A stretch of DNA of 64,000 nucleotides from positions 24,131,704 to 24,195,703 of the forward strand of contig NC_088304.1 in the NCBI RefSeq assembly GCF_032854445.1, read 5' to 3'. The notes beneath the pieces are model-generated. The model did not search any database. It had not been told where the DNA came from and saw nothing but the letters and a program-made list of their open reading frames with translations. This stretch comes from Liolophura sinensis. Its lineage: Eukaryota; Mollusca; Polyplacophora; Chitonida; Chitonidae. Position numbers and translations under genes: made by a program. This document shows, piece by piece, positions 11,790-24,376 of the stretch. The first letter of the stretch is position 1. Each line of letters starts with the position of its first letter.

Positions 11790-11965
11790 CATGCGGGATG
11801 TCACACATCATGGCGTGACAGCTGTACAGACATGCGGAATGTCACACACCATGACGTGACAGCTGTGCGGACATTCGGGATGTCACACACCATGGCGTGA
11901 CAGCTGTACGGACATGCGGAATGTCACACACCATGGCGTAACAGTTGTACGGACATGCGGAATGT
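11790..11965 (+). repeat. Minisatellite, 41-bp period
   Basis: About 4.3 copies of CATGCGGAATGTCACACACC + ATGGCGTGACAGCTGTACGGA, a few substitutions each; the last copy decays. Confidence 0.85.
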
Positions 11966-12159
11966 TTCATACATTAAGTGGCCATAATCATTTATGTCAT
12001 TCCTTAGAGCAGCTAGAATTTATGGCATCGAGTTACCAACAGCCTGAAATACCTTACTGTGATTTTTCATAGGGCTTAACACCGTTACTCCATTAAAACG
12101 ACGGTCGAGGGGCCGTAATTCCGCCAACAACAGGTGTCGAGGGTACGTATGACGTAGGC

Positions 12160-12290
12160 AAATATATTTATGGCATCGTATTCCTGGGTTTCCCTCGGGC
12201 TCTGCTGGGTTTTCCCCCTCCATAGTATTGACCACTGTCGTAAAGGCGTTCAATATTCTTGAGTACGGTGTAATACGTCATTGAATTAAA
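12160..12290 (+). mobile_element. SINE family 1 fragment
   Basis: GGGTTTCCCTCGGGCTCTGC through TATTCTTGAGTACGGTGTAA to an AATTAAAT tail. Confidence 0.55.
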
Positions 12291-12484
12291 TGAACACTGC
12301 ATTTGCCGCAAAAAATTATTGTTATCGGGAACTCAAAAGCACAAAAACCTGTCGCAACATCAAGGTATTCTATAAGGACAGATGCACTGGAGGAACTATT
12401 TAAAAATTAACACTCCTTTCTTGATCAGAGGCGTATATCCGTCGGATATATATTTGTGTTGGTGTTAAATAAAACTGGTCGCCA

Positions 12485-12965
12485 CTACATTAACGTCAAA
12501 GGCAACAAAGCCTTCTTCAGTTCCACTACATACAAGGGTTCTCATTCATCGGATGTTTTGTCGTTCATTTTGTAGCTTGAATTTCTCATTAATAACATCT
12601 GTATTAAATTTGGGGAAAGGATATATCAACAGTGTATAGGTATTTCGATTGGTTACCATTTCAGGCCCCTTTGGGCTGACCTAAACTTGTAAATTTTAAC
12701 TGGGCCTATAAACCCAATCTCTCTCGTCGACTTAACAACAAAATGGATAGTTAGAGTTTTGAAATTGTAAATTTCTTAAGTTTTACAATGAGAATATCCA
12801 TCCCCCCCCCCCCTTCCACGGTAAGTAAATATGAAGAGAGTGTCTCGTTCATTGTGCTTCACCGTTATGTCCAAATCCGCTCAACCCGAGGGGCAATTTA
12901 TTCATCGTGATGCATCAGATCATCATATTGGATATATGAACAGTTATAATCATAGCGCAACTGAG
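12485..12965 (+). mobile_element. PLE RT fragment
   Basis: GTCAAAGGCAACAAAGCC and TATATCAACAGTGTATAGG encode the VKGNK and IYQQCIGI stretches, followed by a decayed GTNCAPLLADL-type motif (B region of PLE RT) near 12640-12680. Then an LKFYNE-like end, a poly-C run and 3' non-coding sequence follow. Frames are broken. Confidence 0.65.
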
Positions 12966-13619
12966 CTATATATTTTATTATCGGTTGTACAACCAAACTT
13001 GTATTTACTCTCTTAATGAAGGCCCTTAACGCTGAACACCAAGCAAGGAAATTACATCTATCTCTTTTGAAATCTTGATCGCTGATTGTAACATATTGGA
13101 ATAAATCATGAATGCATGAATTAATCCTGCCGAGCATCACAATGATTCTTAACATATTCAGATCCGACACTGCGGATTGCACAACTATAAGATATGATCA
13201 AACGTAACCGCAGGCATATTTTGCAACCTTATATGAAAATAATACCTGAGATAAAGAAATAAAAAAATTAATCTGCATGTTAAAAACTCATCTGTATAGT
13301 TTTAGTTCCTTCTCCCCATGAGAATGAATTACATTTCTTGAACAAAGCTGTATATAAACATAATGAGATGACAGTGGCATACAAAAGTTACTACTGGTAT
13401 TACTCTTGATGTATTAATTACCCACTTTAGTCGTCTCACCTTGATATTTATCGTAACAAGCCTAAAATGCGCGTTCCCACTGACTGGTGAATTGTTTTCC
13501 ACCACATTTAAACAAAAGTGCATAAATCTGAGGAAAACATAACCGTGTCCCGGTTGTTCAAATGTGCATTAGTTGGTACAACTTTTAAATCATATAATAT
13601 ATTTTATGCTTTTACGATT

Positions 13620-13970
13620 TTAACATAACCCATCAACCGTAGAGCGTCCGCCTCGTGGGCGGTAGATCAAGGGTCAATCCTTGGTCGGGTAACACCTGAG
13701 TTCTTAAAAAGAGGAAGTCGTAGCTTCCTCGCTTGGCGTTCATCATTAACGGTGTAGTGCAACAACTGTTTGACTCGTATCAGGATAATGTCAGTATAAT
13801 GGCTGGGACGACGTACTTGCTCTCAATGAACCAGCACTGGATAAGAGAGCGGGTGAAACCCGTTCTGTAATATGGAGGCACATTGCACGAACATGCACTC
13901 TAAGAACTCCTCCGTTGTCATACCATTCGTAGTCCGTAAAGTACGACGTTAATCAAAAAGCACTAACTTA
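13620..13970 (+). mobile_element. tRNA-derived SINE (family 2), old copy
   Basis: Head with TAGAGCGTCCGCCTC and GGTCAATCCTTGGTCGGGT (A- and B-box-like), then a body shared with 35311-35656 (TTCCTCGCTTGGCGTTCA, AAAGCGGTG-type, GGAGGCACATT) and the end TACGACGTTAATC. It is more diverged than the copies in the duplication. Confidence 0.7.
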
Positions 13971-14851
13971 CGCACTCTGTTGTTTGACTTCGCCAAGTCA
14001 AAAATGTTACTGGTGCCTGACTCAAGTTTTTATTAAATAATCCTCACATGTATGGCGCAGAGACGTTCTCAACGGAGAAAGGTCATGAATACATAAGAGA
14101 AGAACACACAGTGTGTGAGTCCTGAAGCTCTCACGTCAGAAATGAACGAACAGCTTTGGGGTGAATTATTACGCATGTTAGAATCTTTTCATTGTTGAAG
14201 GCACTCACGTCAATTTGTGCATAAATCCGTACACAGTATTATTTAAACGTACTGGCCTAAAAATCACAGAGCTGTCTTAGATCTAAGTCAGATTTCATCT
14301 TGACGCGTGTTTTTTTTTCTTGAACTTAGATTTTAAGGTAAATGGCAGTTTTCACAAAGTAAGCGGTTTCACACGCTGTCTAACTTAAAGAGAGATTGGT
14401 GATCCTGGGCGAGAGAGGGAGACCAACTTCCAGACCCACTCATCGAGGTTTACGTCTTATTTGGTTGAGGATCTCACACATACAAACTTAGAAATCTCTG
14501 AAAAGTATGGATGTTGAATAAAGCCATCATCGTACCATCGTACGAAGCGATAATACGACGGCAGAAAGCAATAGTACGGTGCTAGCCATCGCCGGGCACA
14601 AACAATGGATGGTCTTCCATAGTAACGGGACAATTTTATTGTACTTTGTTTATTGTCGTGAGTCGAGTGCATTGTGAAAATGAATTATTGTTTAATAAGT
14701 AAGAAATAATAAGTAAATTTACCCTACCCTCCGCATTCAACACAAAATACGAAGAAAACATAAGGAGAAAGAGTAACAGTCTGAACATTATTTTTCACAG
14801 CACTGTAACCCTTGAGTGATGCGGGATGTTCGCCTGTCTTCGAGACATCGA

Positions 14852-14853
<2 letters not shown>

Positions 14854-14907
<54 letters not shown>
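14854..14907 (+). repeat. (TA)n microsatellite
   Basis: About 27 uninterrupted TA units. Confidence 0.95.
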
Positions 14908-14910
<3 letters not shown>

Positions 14911-14931
14911 TGGAACACTTCAGTATAATGT

Positions 14932-15021
14932 GACTGGGTGAGGTGGTGTGAATGAGTGAGGTGTCGTGAATGAGTGAGGTGTCGTGACTGGGCGAGGTGT
15001 CGTGACTGGGTGAGTGTCATG
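14932..15021 (+). repeat. Minisatellite, 18-bp period
   Basis: Five copies of GA(A/C)TGRGTGAGGTGTCGT. Confidence 0.85.
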
Positions 15022-16984
15022 TCTGGGGTATTCGGCATGATATATCAATGGCGGCTGCACTTTTACAGTATTGACTCACCCTGCCACCACACCCATACAT
15101 ATATACAGGCAGACTTGGTGGACTTTGGTATGATTGCCCCATACTGAAACTGAAACTGAAACAAACCCCAACCTAATGAGTATCTCACTTATAAGATACT
15201 GTATGGGGAATGAGTGCCACGTGACAACCGTCCGTCACGGTAAAATTAAGAATGAATCGTAGCATGCTGTATTGGTGACATACTGTTTTTATAATTTTTA
15301 GTCATCAACATTTTGTTTGATGGCTATAATGGAATAAATTAAGCAACAACATCACCAACAACGATGTTAAAGCATGGGACATGATCGCGTTTAAAGGCTA
15401 TCATGACAGACCAGTGCTGTGTACTGCTGTCACACATGACAGTCCTGAGTTACTCGCCTTTCAACACAACCTTGCCCAGGAGGCTGAATTTCTAGTCCAT
15501 TCCGCCTTGAAACACTACCTGGGCTAATATTACATCATACATTTACTACTAAACTGGATTTTACTATCAAAATGGATTCTTAAAGTGATTGTCAGTGCCT
15601 GACTAATGATGATGTCTACTGAAAGACTGCCATTCAAAGTATCTTAAACCGGCATTAAATATTTTTTTAGATTTTTTTTTCTACCAGTAAACATTTTACA
15701 CAGCTTCAGTGCGTCTCCATCATTGACAGCAAGGTGACGTCACGTTTACTCTAGCTCTCTAACGTCGAAGTTACTTGCCGTACTATAGTCAAAGCAATAG
15801 CCTATGACAGATAATAGTTGTGACCTTCGGCGATGAAGGTCTAAGAGATAAATAGCTTTCTCCAAAATTGGACATGCTGGAAGGATATTTCTTCCAGTGC
15901 GTGAGCTGTTGATATATTAAGCCTGCTACATCATTTACAGGTTACGTAGCCTGAAGATGCACGGCCGGGGTATTCCTGGTTTAGGTCGTAGAATCCGGAG
16001 GAGTTGTACTGGTGATTCCCACCCCTTTTAAATAAAATTACAGTTGGATTGTTGTATAACTATAGATTTATGCTCAATTCTGAAACAAATGGAAATTATA
16101 AATGTAAGCACCTCTGAGGCTGATCTAGGCATTCCACTGTCGCTGAATTTTTTGCTTCAGTTTTGTTGCGGTGGGTTCTAAGATGAGAGCAGTGCTGACG
16201 TAGTTATCGAGGACGTCAGAGAAAGCACCTCGGCTTGAACACAGCGTTTCAACAATTTTACTGTATTTTATAAAACGAAACAGAAAAAAAATCATCCCGT
16301 GTATGCAGGAAAGACAAAGGAGTAAAATTTAAATTCCTTAATTCTCATAAACTTAGAGAAAAAAATTATATCATAATATTTATTTAATTTTAAGCAATGC
16401 CCGGTGAGATGCCGCCTTCTCATTCCGGCAAACCTTCGACATCCCTGATGTATATGATGGTGCCTCTGATATTTGTTTATTTAGAAACTGCTGACTAAAC
16501 GCTAAAATGAACGACAAAAACTATATTTGTATAATATGAACAGCGTATCTAAGTACACCTAGGGTCTACTTGGGAGTTTCGCCCGAGAAGGTATGCTACG
16601 TCTGTAGTGGTCCGTAAATGATACAGTAGTTCTGTGTTATCACATGTCGTGATTGAGTCTTTTGTCGCTACACAGAGAACAAAATGAAAATACCGCAAGT
16701 TTATCTTAAACAGCGCTGTAATAAACTCCTTTACATTTGTAGTGAGAATCTGTTAAAACAGGAAATTAAAAGATGTATAAAACAAAATGAATGAATAGGA
16801 AGGCGGAAACAATCTTTACCTGATGTTTTTAAAGCCTTGTATTTAGCCTCCGATCTTTTGAAAATGAAAAAGAAGAATTTAATCCACTGTATTTATATTG
16901 CCAGATAATAAATGTGTGCTTTAAGCGATTCTATCTCCTTCAAGATGAGTCATCGGTCCTGTACATTCCGCCATATCTCTGTGT

Positions 16985-17155
16985 TTTCTTATTTTTTGAT
17001 TAGTGTTTTACTCCATGAATATTTAACTTACTAGTCGTGTAAGATGGCCAGCATGGTGGGAGAAAATCCGTCTGAGCCGGGGGGAAACCACGACCATCCG
17101 CAAGTTGCTGCAGACCTTCTCACGAACGAAAGGAGAGGAAGCCAGCATGAGGTGC
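16985..17155 (-). mobile_element. SINE family 1, head truncated
   Basis: TTTTGATTAGTGTTTTACTCC to GGAGAGGAAGCCAGCATGAG. Confidence 0.6.
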
Positions 17156-17280
17156 TGTTTTATATGCAAGTTTCTCCGTGGTTTTAATTCTTCTCCAGGA
17201 GTTCGCACACCCTTATGGCCACAAGTTAATCTCAACACTAAAGATGAACAAGTGTGCAAAATAGGATAGTTAAAAAACCG

Positions 17281-17380
17281 TTAAAAACTGTCTTCTAAGA
17301 AAGTACTCTTGGATTTCAACCGAGTAAGAGTTAAAAACTGTCTTCTAAGAAAGTACTCTTGGATTTCAACCGAGTAAGAT
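17281..17380 (+). repeat. Near-perfect 50-bp tandem duplication
   Basis: The 50 bases starting TTAAAAACTGTCTTCTAAGA are repeated immediately; only the last base differs. Confidence 0.95.
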
Positions 17381-17906
17381 GCACTTTAAATATTAAAATC
17401 CACTGTGTTGTTTTCTGGCCAAAAATACTTATTGATGAAACGACCGGAAAATATGCTTTATTTTTATTCACATGAACAAAATACGAAATAACTGTCAATA
17501 TGTCTCCACCATATTCCTCACAATGCCAATATGATTTCAAGATGTTTCACGAATATCAATTCAGAAACGGTCAGCGGTTTGGAAGCTGTATTAACACATA
17601 CTAAATACTATCACAAACTTACGTACCATATTCATTGAACAGCCTATCCAACATTATATGTTCGAACATTTGAGAAATAAAAGCCTGCCCATGCATCCTC
17701 AAACTGTATAATTAACAAAATGGGTGGGTATTTTTTTTCTTTCGTAATCAGCTCATATCATTGATGTCTTTTGTGCCGATATGTTACATTAAGGCGTATC
17801 TTTCACATCATGCCATAATCTTAATGATATTCAATGTTATCAAATACATGTCATTAAAAATCATTTTTTTTTGGGTATCAGAGACAGCAAAAAAACTGAC
17901 AGAATG

Positions 17907-18007
17907 TATAAAAGCTGTAACTCTGACAACTTAGGACTTATTCTCTTCGAGATCCGGACGAGAAATTGCCTACAAAACCTTCCAGATCTTGGAGGAACAG
18001 CATTCAG
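17907..18007 (+). promoter_or_regulatory. Class II promoter and non-coding first exon of the gene at 18681
   Basis: TATAAAAGCTGT at 17907, then a leader ending ...CATTCAG before GTACTG (18008). The matching acceptor ATACAG is at 18669-18674, leaving 6 nt (CCAACC) before the ATG. The same TATAAAAGCTGT core is found at 24377 and, inverted, at 47678. The exact transcription start is not visible. Confidence 0.6.
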
Positions 18008-18117
18008 GTACTGTAGATTCATTATAATTGTTTACAGCGTTTAATATGTATAAACGAGGATCCAGTAAGAATGTAAAGACGGTAATTTCTACGAATTTAT
18101 GAGAAGGAAAGAATAAT

Positions 18118-18380
18118 ACTATTTTATTTATTTATTTGCTTAGTGTCTTACGCCATACTCAAAAATATTTAACTTCACTTAAACGAAGGCGGCCAGGATG
18201 ATTGTGGGTCGAAAGCGAACCTGGGAGAAACACACGACCATCCGTAAGTTTTGCAGTTTTTCCCACGTACCGCCAGAGATGAAGCCAGCATAAACAGGAC
18301 TTGAACTCACAACTCGCATTGGATAGAGGCTTGTGGGTCCGTGCGTCTGACTGACGTTCAACGCACCTTTGCTATGGAGG
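18118..18380 (-). mobile_element. SINE family 1 in the first intron of the 18681 gene
   Basis: Tail TTTATTTATTTATTTGCTTAG, then the standard body and a decayed tRNA-like head (CACAACTCGCATTGG...). Confidence 0.65.
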
Positions 18381-18680
18381 GCCCATGTTAACATTTTAGA
18401 CGTCTTTAATATTTGAGTACGCGACTTTAATAACAGTTTGGCAAGGCCTCAGTCAGGTGATCTTAGGTTTATTGATATTTCATTTATTTGATTTGTTTCC
18501 TTATTGGATTGATGCATTACATGTATAAAGCCGCGGCAAGACTATTTCATAAACCGCGATCAGATGATGCGGTGCTTCACAGCTATTGGTGAAACGCTCC
18601 TGGGTCATTTTAACGAATAAGGGCCTGTTTTGTTATACTCAACTCGAGACATTTTTTTTCATTCTTGTATACAGCCAACC

Positions 18681-19668
18681 ATGAACAAGGTTTTATTCGC
18701 TGCGGGACTATTGATCCTGTTAGCCAGTCATCTGATGGCAGTGAGCCTGACTGCATTGGAAGACGCAAAGGATGCCGGGAGTGTTCACGATATTGTAAAG
18801 CGGGGTAAGTTCCTATTACCAGTTTTATAGCCCACTTATATTTCTTTTTGTACCTATTAATAAAAATTGTGTGTGTGTGTGTGTGTGTGTATGTCCTCTC
18901 GAAGACTTAAAGCGTAAAGAGTAAAACCAGAACGGCGACGGCCGTGTGATAACTGGTAAATGGTCAATAATTGAGCGCTGGAATACGGCGTTTTGTCAAT
19001 TTACAGTTAAGGTTAGGGTTCAGCTAACTTTTTATTTAACTGTTCATGTAAATGCGTAAGTAGTGGCATATTACAAGCCTCTTCCGCACCACAGCTTAAA
19101 CAGGCTATATATTCTAGACCAGTACCGTCTAATAAATTGCAATTAACATCACTGCCCTCTTGTTTTTTGCACCCAATTCTGCTTGAGCCATGGTGCTAGG
19201 ACGCGTGTAACTTGCTACTATTTATGCATTTACATGAACAGATAGAGTAAAACCTTGACTGAGGTATATTGACAAGAGACCGTATTTCTCTGGGTACGTG
19301 TGTCCATTTGCCAGCTACAACACTGATCGCTGCTCTGGTTTTACTCTCTATGCTGTACGTCTATCACACTGTGGTCGTTGCTCTGGTTTTACTCTCTATG
19401 CTGTACGTCTTTCACGCTGTCGTCGCTGTACTGGTTTTACTCTCTATGCTGAGCATCTATCACACTGACGTCGCTGTTCTGGTGTTACTCTGTACGCTGT
19501 TAGTCTTCAATTATGAGGCATGTCTTTTAAATTAAAAGCTTGTAATGCTTGTTATTTATAGGGTGACGTATGGTATTACTTTCAGGCGGTTACTACAGCG
19601 TCCGTGGCTACTGCTCGTACTACAAAAACCTGGTCTACAGATACTGTCATTACGGTTACAGGGGGTAA
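18681..19668 (+). CDS. Secreted short Tyr-rich peptide precursor with two cysteines
   Basis: Two coding exons, 18681-18804 and 19586-19668, joined in phase 1 (donor G|GTAAGT, acceptor TTTCAG), encode 68 residues. Residues 1-20 are a signal peptide (MNKVLFAAGLLILLASHLMA). The propeptide is rich in D/E and ends IVKR at the exon edge. The 27-residue mature peptide has 9 Tyr, basic residues and two Cys at mature positions 10 and 21, and ends YCHYGYRG. The start is fixed by similarity to the other signal exons and by the CAG acceptor 6 nt upstream. Leader exon and TATA lie at 17907-18007. AATAAA at 19764-19769 follows the stop by ~95 nt. The coding intron contains a dispersed repeat with a 48-bp tandem expansion. 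A disulfide-closed or DOPA-type peptide is possible; function is not known. Confidence 0.75.
18868..18890 (+). repeat. (GT)n microsatellite
   Basis: About eleven GT units in the coding intron of the 18681 gene. Confidence 0.9.
19080..19530 (+). repeat. Unnamed repeat with 48-bp tandem expansion, in the intron of the 18681 gene
   Basis: 19080-19320 matches the 4700-4960 repeat. From about 19325 to 19510 its last segment (CTGGTTTTACTCTCTATGCTGTACG...) is repeated about four times with a 48-bp period. A continuous open frame through the array spells a 16-residue repeat (LVLLSMLYVYHT-like), which is a by-product of a period divisible by three. Confidence 0.6.
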
Positions 19669-19924
19669 CAGGGGGCCAAGCAACGAAATGCAGTAAATCT
19701 ACTACCTCGGTGGCTACTTATAGAATTGATTGCAATTCTACTTTCAAAATTTATTGTCAGAGCAATAAAAAAGTGTCCATTTGTTATTTGTGTCTTAATG
19801 TAGGTTTGTCTAGCTTTGCCGAGTTTGATTTAGGCTTTACATATAGACCTACCTGGCTTTCACTATTCGAATCCATAAATTTGACCAGCATCATAGATAT
19901 GGAAAATTATTAAATGTGGGCAAT

Positions 19925-20095
19925 TTATTTTATTTAGCTATTTGATTGTTGTTTTACGCCTTATAAACTCAGCTATATGTCACTTGTACGCCTAAGCTAC
20001 TGCATCCAGAGTTATTGTTTTGGGAAACCGGGCAGAGAAGTAGGGCGTTAGCCAAGAATGGAATAAATAAATAAATAAATAAATAAATAAATTCA
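19925..20095 (-). mobile_element. Decayed SINE family 1 tail region and AAAT microsatellite
   Basis: TTGATTGTTGTTTTACGCC and GGGAAACCGGGCAGAG are recognisable. (AAAT)n with about seven units follows at 20065-20092. Confidence 0.4.
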
Positions 20096-20379
20096 ACAAG
20101 ACAGATATGACAGCATCGTTGGTCGTTTCCAATTTAAATCTGACAGCATGTATATATGAGGTCATTTCAGTGAGCTATATCGATAAACCAACAATAATGT
20201 TGAGTCCATGTCTTAATGACCACATTCCTCAACAATATCAGATATCTCTGAAAGTGGAGTGCGGCTCAGTAAGGTGAGCGATTCCTGACCAGAAGGTATC
20301 CGATATGAGAGTTCATTCCAACTGGTCTTCAGAGGTTTTAGTCTGTACTCATATTTTATCTCTATATGGTGTGGAGGCT

Positions 20380-20540
20380 GCGTACACAGCCCGATGAAAT
20401 TCCACAACCATATTCAGGATGCTGGAAGAATTCACGTACCCCCGGAGAGGAAGCAAGCATGAGTTGGACTTGGTGAAATGCTCCTGTTATGTAGTGCTAC
20501 ACTAGCACGATAACCACTCTGCCAGGACATCAGAGCCTTG
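20380..20540 (-). mobile_element. SINE family 1, head half
   Basis: CACGTACCCCCGGAGAGGAAGC to the decayed tRNA-like head. Confidence 0.5.
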
Positions 20541-20724
20541 CGTTAGTGTGATTTTTAGCCACCCACTCTAAATGTTTGTGGAACATTGATGACAATAAGT
20601 GCTGAAACACGCTGGTGGTACCTTATACACCTATATAGTGCGCATAGTCGAACTGTAGATATAGACCACTCGTCGTATACGTCTATATAGTGTACATAGC
20701 CGAACACAGGAAAGTTTGTCTTCA

Positions 20725-20990
20725 ACGCGTCGAGTTGGTTAGCGGGCTAACGCAGCGCAAACGTAATGGCCCAGGAGTCTCTCATAATATAGTCGCTGTG
20801 AGTCCATCCAACTCATGCTGGCGTCCTCTCCAGCCGTACGCGACAAGGTCTGTCAGCAACCTGTAGAGAATCATGGGTTTCCCCCGGGCTTTGCCCGGTT
20901 TGCTCCCACCATAATGCGGGCCGCCGTCGTATAAGTGAAATATTCTTGAGTACGGCGTAAACCACCAATCAAATAAACGACTAAATTAAC
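20725..20990 (+). mobile_element. SINE family 1, sense orientation, near full length
   Basis: tRNA-like head from GTTGGTTAGCGGGC, B-box-like GTGAGTCCATCC, full body (TTTCCCCCGGGCTTTGCCCGG) and tail TATTCTTGAGTACGGCGTAA then CAATCAAATAAAC. Confidence 0.7.
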
Positions 20991-21544
20991 GTACCGAAGT
21001 TCTGTGGCTGTACATGTGCAAAAACTAATGTGTTTAAGGCTATTCCAATAACAGTCTTTACTCTAACTCTCTTTTGTTTTGCAATGAGTGTGATTTTGCT
21101 TCATGATTGTGTCTAATTCCGCTTACCCCGGATCTAGTCGCTTTATATGTTCATAGTGTTGAATTAGCTAGCCAGTTTGGATATATGAACTCTTGAAATC
21201 AACGCGCAACGGAGATACATATTTTATTATCGACAACTTATGTTGTAGCATGGTACGCGGCGATTGCAATCGATTGCAAGTCGCCTAGAACACATGTTGC
21301 GCCTTTCTAACGTCATTGAAAACTTGTGTAATGCTTCTCTTTGCATGATTTCATCCTATTTTTGTACTTTATGGGCTCTCTTGTTTCTTTTGTGCTTTTT
21401 GTTGTACGTCGACCTGGAACGTCCTTACTGGTTGGCAGCTGGTGCACAAAAGTCTGCTTCGAAGCAAAGATTTATTTGTATTGTCTTAAGACCCTTTATT
21501 TCCTCGGTTTGTAAGTGAAAAAATTATGGAACTTAGCGTTATTA

Positions 21545-21640
21545 TTTCTTTATTGGTTAGGTGTTTGATATCGTACTCAACAATATTTCCCTTATACCAC
21601 GGCGGTTGGTATTATGGTTGGCGGAAACCGGACAAAAAGA
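21545..21640 (-). mobile_element. SINE family 1, tail fragment
   Basis: TTTATTGGTTAGGTGTTTGA to GGCGGAAACCGGACA, cut short in the body. Confidence 0.5.
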
Positions 21641-21744
21641 ATGAATTTTAATAACAATCTGTTAATCAATCAAAAGTCTCTTGGCCTTTTGAGTAGTGAG
21701 AATGGCTCACTAGAGGTTTTGAAGCTCACAGATTAACATTAGAT

Positions 21745-21850
21745 CGACGGAAAGCTAAAAAAACAAGAGGCTGCATTTCACCGGTTACGTGCTACCATTT
21801 GCCAATTAAAACACTCGTTGCTGCTCTCGTTTTACTCTCCATGGTGTAAA
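21745..21850 (+). repeat. Unnamed repeat, 3' part
   Basis: Contains GGCTGCATTTCACCGGTTAC, CATTTGCCA and CTCGTTTTACTCTCCATGGTG as in the fuller copies. Confidence 0.4.
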
Positions 21851-21929
21851 GGCTTATATATTTGACTAGATTTGGGCCATGCTCACTTTATGCTTTATAT
21901 GATGTTAATTAATTACTTGACTAAATGGC

Positions 21930-22195
21930 GTTTAATTTATTTATTTTATTTGCGTTTGACGCCGTAACTCAAGAGTATTTTACTTATACGACGGCGGTCA
22001 ACATTATGGTGGGAAGAAAGCCCGGGAGAAATCACGACAATCTGCATGATGCTGACAGACTGTCCCAATTATGATCGGAGAGCAGCCCAGTGTGAGCTGG
22101 ACTTGAACTCACAACGACCACACTGGTGAGAAGATCATTAGTTATTTTGCCGCTGTGGCGTGCTAAAAAGACTCGGGCACGGAGGCGTCTCACTT
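21930..22195 (-). mobile_element. SINE family 1, near full length
   Basis: Tail TTATTTATTTTATTTGCG, body GACGGCGGTCAACATTATGG, and decayed head to about 22195. The open frames overlapping the head are not genes. Confidence 0.6.
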
Positions 22196-22199
22196 GTGC

Positions 22200-24370
22200 T
22201 TAGCGCGGCACTACGATGGTTTACCCCAGTTACCCCTGTATACATAAAGGTGACCGCCATCACAAAAGTAAAAAAATGCTTTACCATAGCATTGAACAAC
22301 AACCAAATAGATAAATGGAATGCAGTTTCATTTTTAAAGGTTGATGGTTTGCAGGTTTTACCGCTTAAAAAAAATCGCACCAATTAAAATTTGAGTCCAT
22401 TCATTATTTCCTTAACTTCCATTTTTGCTCTGTATGCTTTTCTGTGCATGTCGCAAACTGTTTCCTTGTTTTCAACGGACCATGAAAAGGCACTCGAGTT
22501 TTGCATAATTTTAGTCATAATATGAGAAAACCAGGATTTCCGCTAAGAAACTGACATTAGGTGTCCGTGATAGGACACGGTGTCCATAATAGGATTTATG
22601 GGCAACGTTTCCTCGTTTTATATAAAAGCTACCCTTAAATATACAATTAATCAATGGGTGGATTGCCGTGGAGAGAAAATTACACCAGTTGTTCAGTTTA
22701 GAGATGTATATGCACGATTTCAGATAACATTGCCGCTGAAACTGTTTACTCGATTTCACTATTAAACGTATTCACTATTTCACCTATATTCATATTTTCT
22801 TTAATTTTGTCAAACATATCAGCCATTAATTGCACCTCAAAATCGTGCCGCACAACGTCTATGGCGCTTTGTTTTATAAGTACAATCGATTTCCACTTAA
22901 TCTGAGACTAGGTGCGATATAAACATAGCTCAGTTTTAATAACCACGCTGGGATATCCTTAAACTTTTTCTTGCTTCAGAGCGTTATATTTTGTATAATA
23001 CAAATAGGATCTGTTGTCTTCAAGATGAAGTGTTGCTGACTACTGGTCGTACTGATTTTGACGCACCTTTTTTCTTTACACACGTGTCAGACGCCGACAT
23101 CGTTGACAACGGTTGGCTATGTTTCTCCTTTCACCTATTTTCGTTACAATGTATACAAAAACAATACAAGATTATATACCTACACACCTTAGAAACGCAT
23201 AACAGAAACTTTTGTATAATTCAAGCAGACAATAACTACGGATTGTGACAAATGAAAAATTTGTGAGCGGCAAAGACGTATTCTGATCAGGACGGTATTC
23301 ATCTGTGGCACAATAAAACTTTTTTCCTTTGGGAATGAACACCATTAAGTTTAACTAGCTTCCCACTTACGGCCGGAGAAGAGGCCAGCATGCCCTGGAC
23401 TTGAACTCAAAGCGACCACATTGGTTAGAGGCTCCTGGGTCATCACGCTGCGCTAGCGCGCTAACTAACTGAGCCATGAAGATCCCCCCTCCCCAATTAC
23501 ATTTAACTGAGTTATGCCTTTTTCAAAACGTTGCAAGCTGTACAGCAATGTTGTGTAGTGTATCGATCATATGAACGGTTGTTTAGAAAATAAAGCAGAC
23601 ACACATACAAGCATATGCAAGTGCTGTTTAGAAAAATGGTTTTTTGTTAGGAATGATTTACACCCCCACTGCATGAAGGCTGTCAGCTAGCTATAAAAAT
23701 TACCAAATAACTTAATGGCTATAATTTTGTTTTTATTCTAAGGATAGCATTTCATAAATAAAAGTGTTCATGATTTATGGCTTTATTTTAAGCCAAACAC
23801 TTGGTCAGTAATCGTGTATACATAATCGTGCGTTCATGTGAACAGCTTCGGTAATAATTAATTGATATGCTATTACTTTTTCGCATGTTCTCAAAAATAA
23901 TTTTCGAAAAATAATAAAAAGCTGCGAAAATTTTTTTTTATATAATTTTAATAAATGTATATAAATGTAAACATCCAAGACGCCATACTACAGTTACCAG
24001 TCATCATTGTAAAGTTGCAGAAAGAAATATGCTATATATATATAAAAGCAACAAATAGTCTGTCAAGTAAAGATCATTTACTCTGTCCCAGTTAAAACAG
24101 ATCCGTTCGATTAAATAACATGAGGCAGATTTCTTGATTTTTCAAAAATTTCTGACGACTGTGTTTTGCCGATGTAAACGGACACACTTACTATATCAGG
24201 TACAGTCAGGGTCAGTGTCCACTCACAGTACTATATCTACAGTTAAGGAAGTTTGTTAAGGATGTTTTTTAGTTTGATCACGATTCCATTCTGTGCACAC
24301 CATATTTCCTCCATTTAAAGATAAATAGTTATTCAAATTATGTTTTTTTTCCAGTTACTAAAAGCTTTTG
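22200..24370. other. No gene seen apart from the SINE head at 23355-23490
   Basis: AT-rich; open frames here (22138-22765, 22991-23248) lack signal peptides, splice context or conserved motifs. Confidence 0.45.
23355..23490 (-). mobile_element. SINE family 1, tRNA-like head half
   Basis: Well-preserved head: on the minus strand GGCTCAGTTAGTTAGCGCGC (A-box region) and GAGTTCAAGTCC (B-box region). No anticodon-arm or cloverleaf of a working tRNA. Confidence 0.6.
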
Positions 24371-24376
24371 TTCTAG

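Larger units (their letters stand above)
13970..16985. other. No gene seen
   Basis: Contains only the (TA)n and 18-bp minisatellite listed separately. No recognisable element in 15030-16985. Confidence 0.45.

Noticed and set aside
14724-15038. 104-codon minus-strand open frame with His/Ser/Leu repeats
   Set aside because: Combination of the 18-bp minisatellite and (TA)n; no gene signals.
19269-19535. 88-codon open frame encoding hydrophobic 16-residue repeats, membrane-protein-like
   Set aside because: It is the 48-bp tandem expansion of a dispersed repeat inside an intron; the period is divisible by three so frames stay open. The same repeat elsewhere is non-coding.
20725-20800. tRNA gene candidates at SINE heads (also 23420, 27910, 29461, 35311)
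   Set aside because: A- and B-box-like sequences are present, but no complete cloverleaf with anticodon arm; each is fused to a SINE body.
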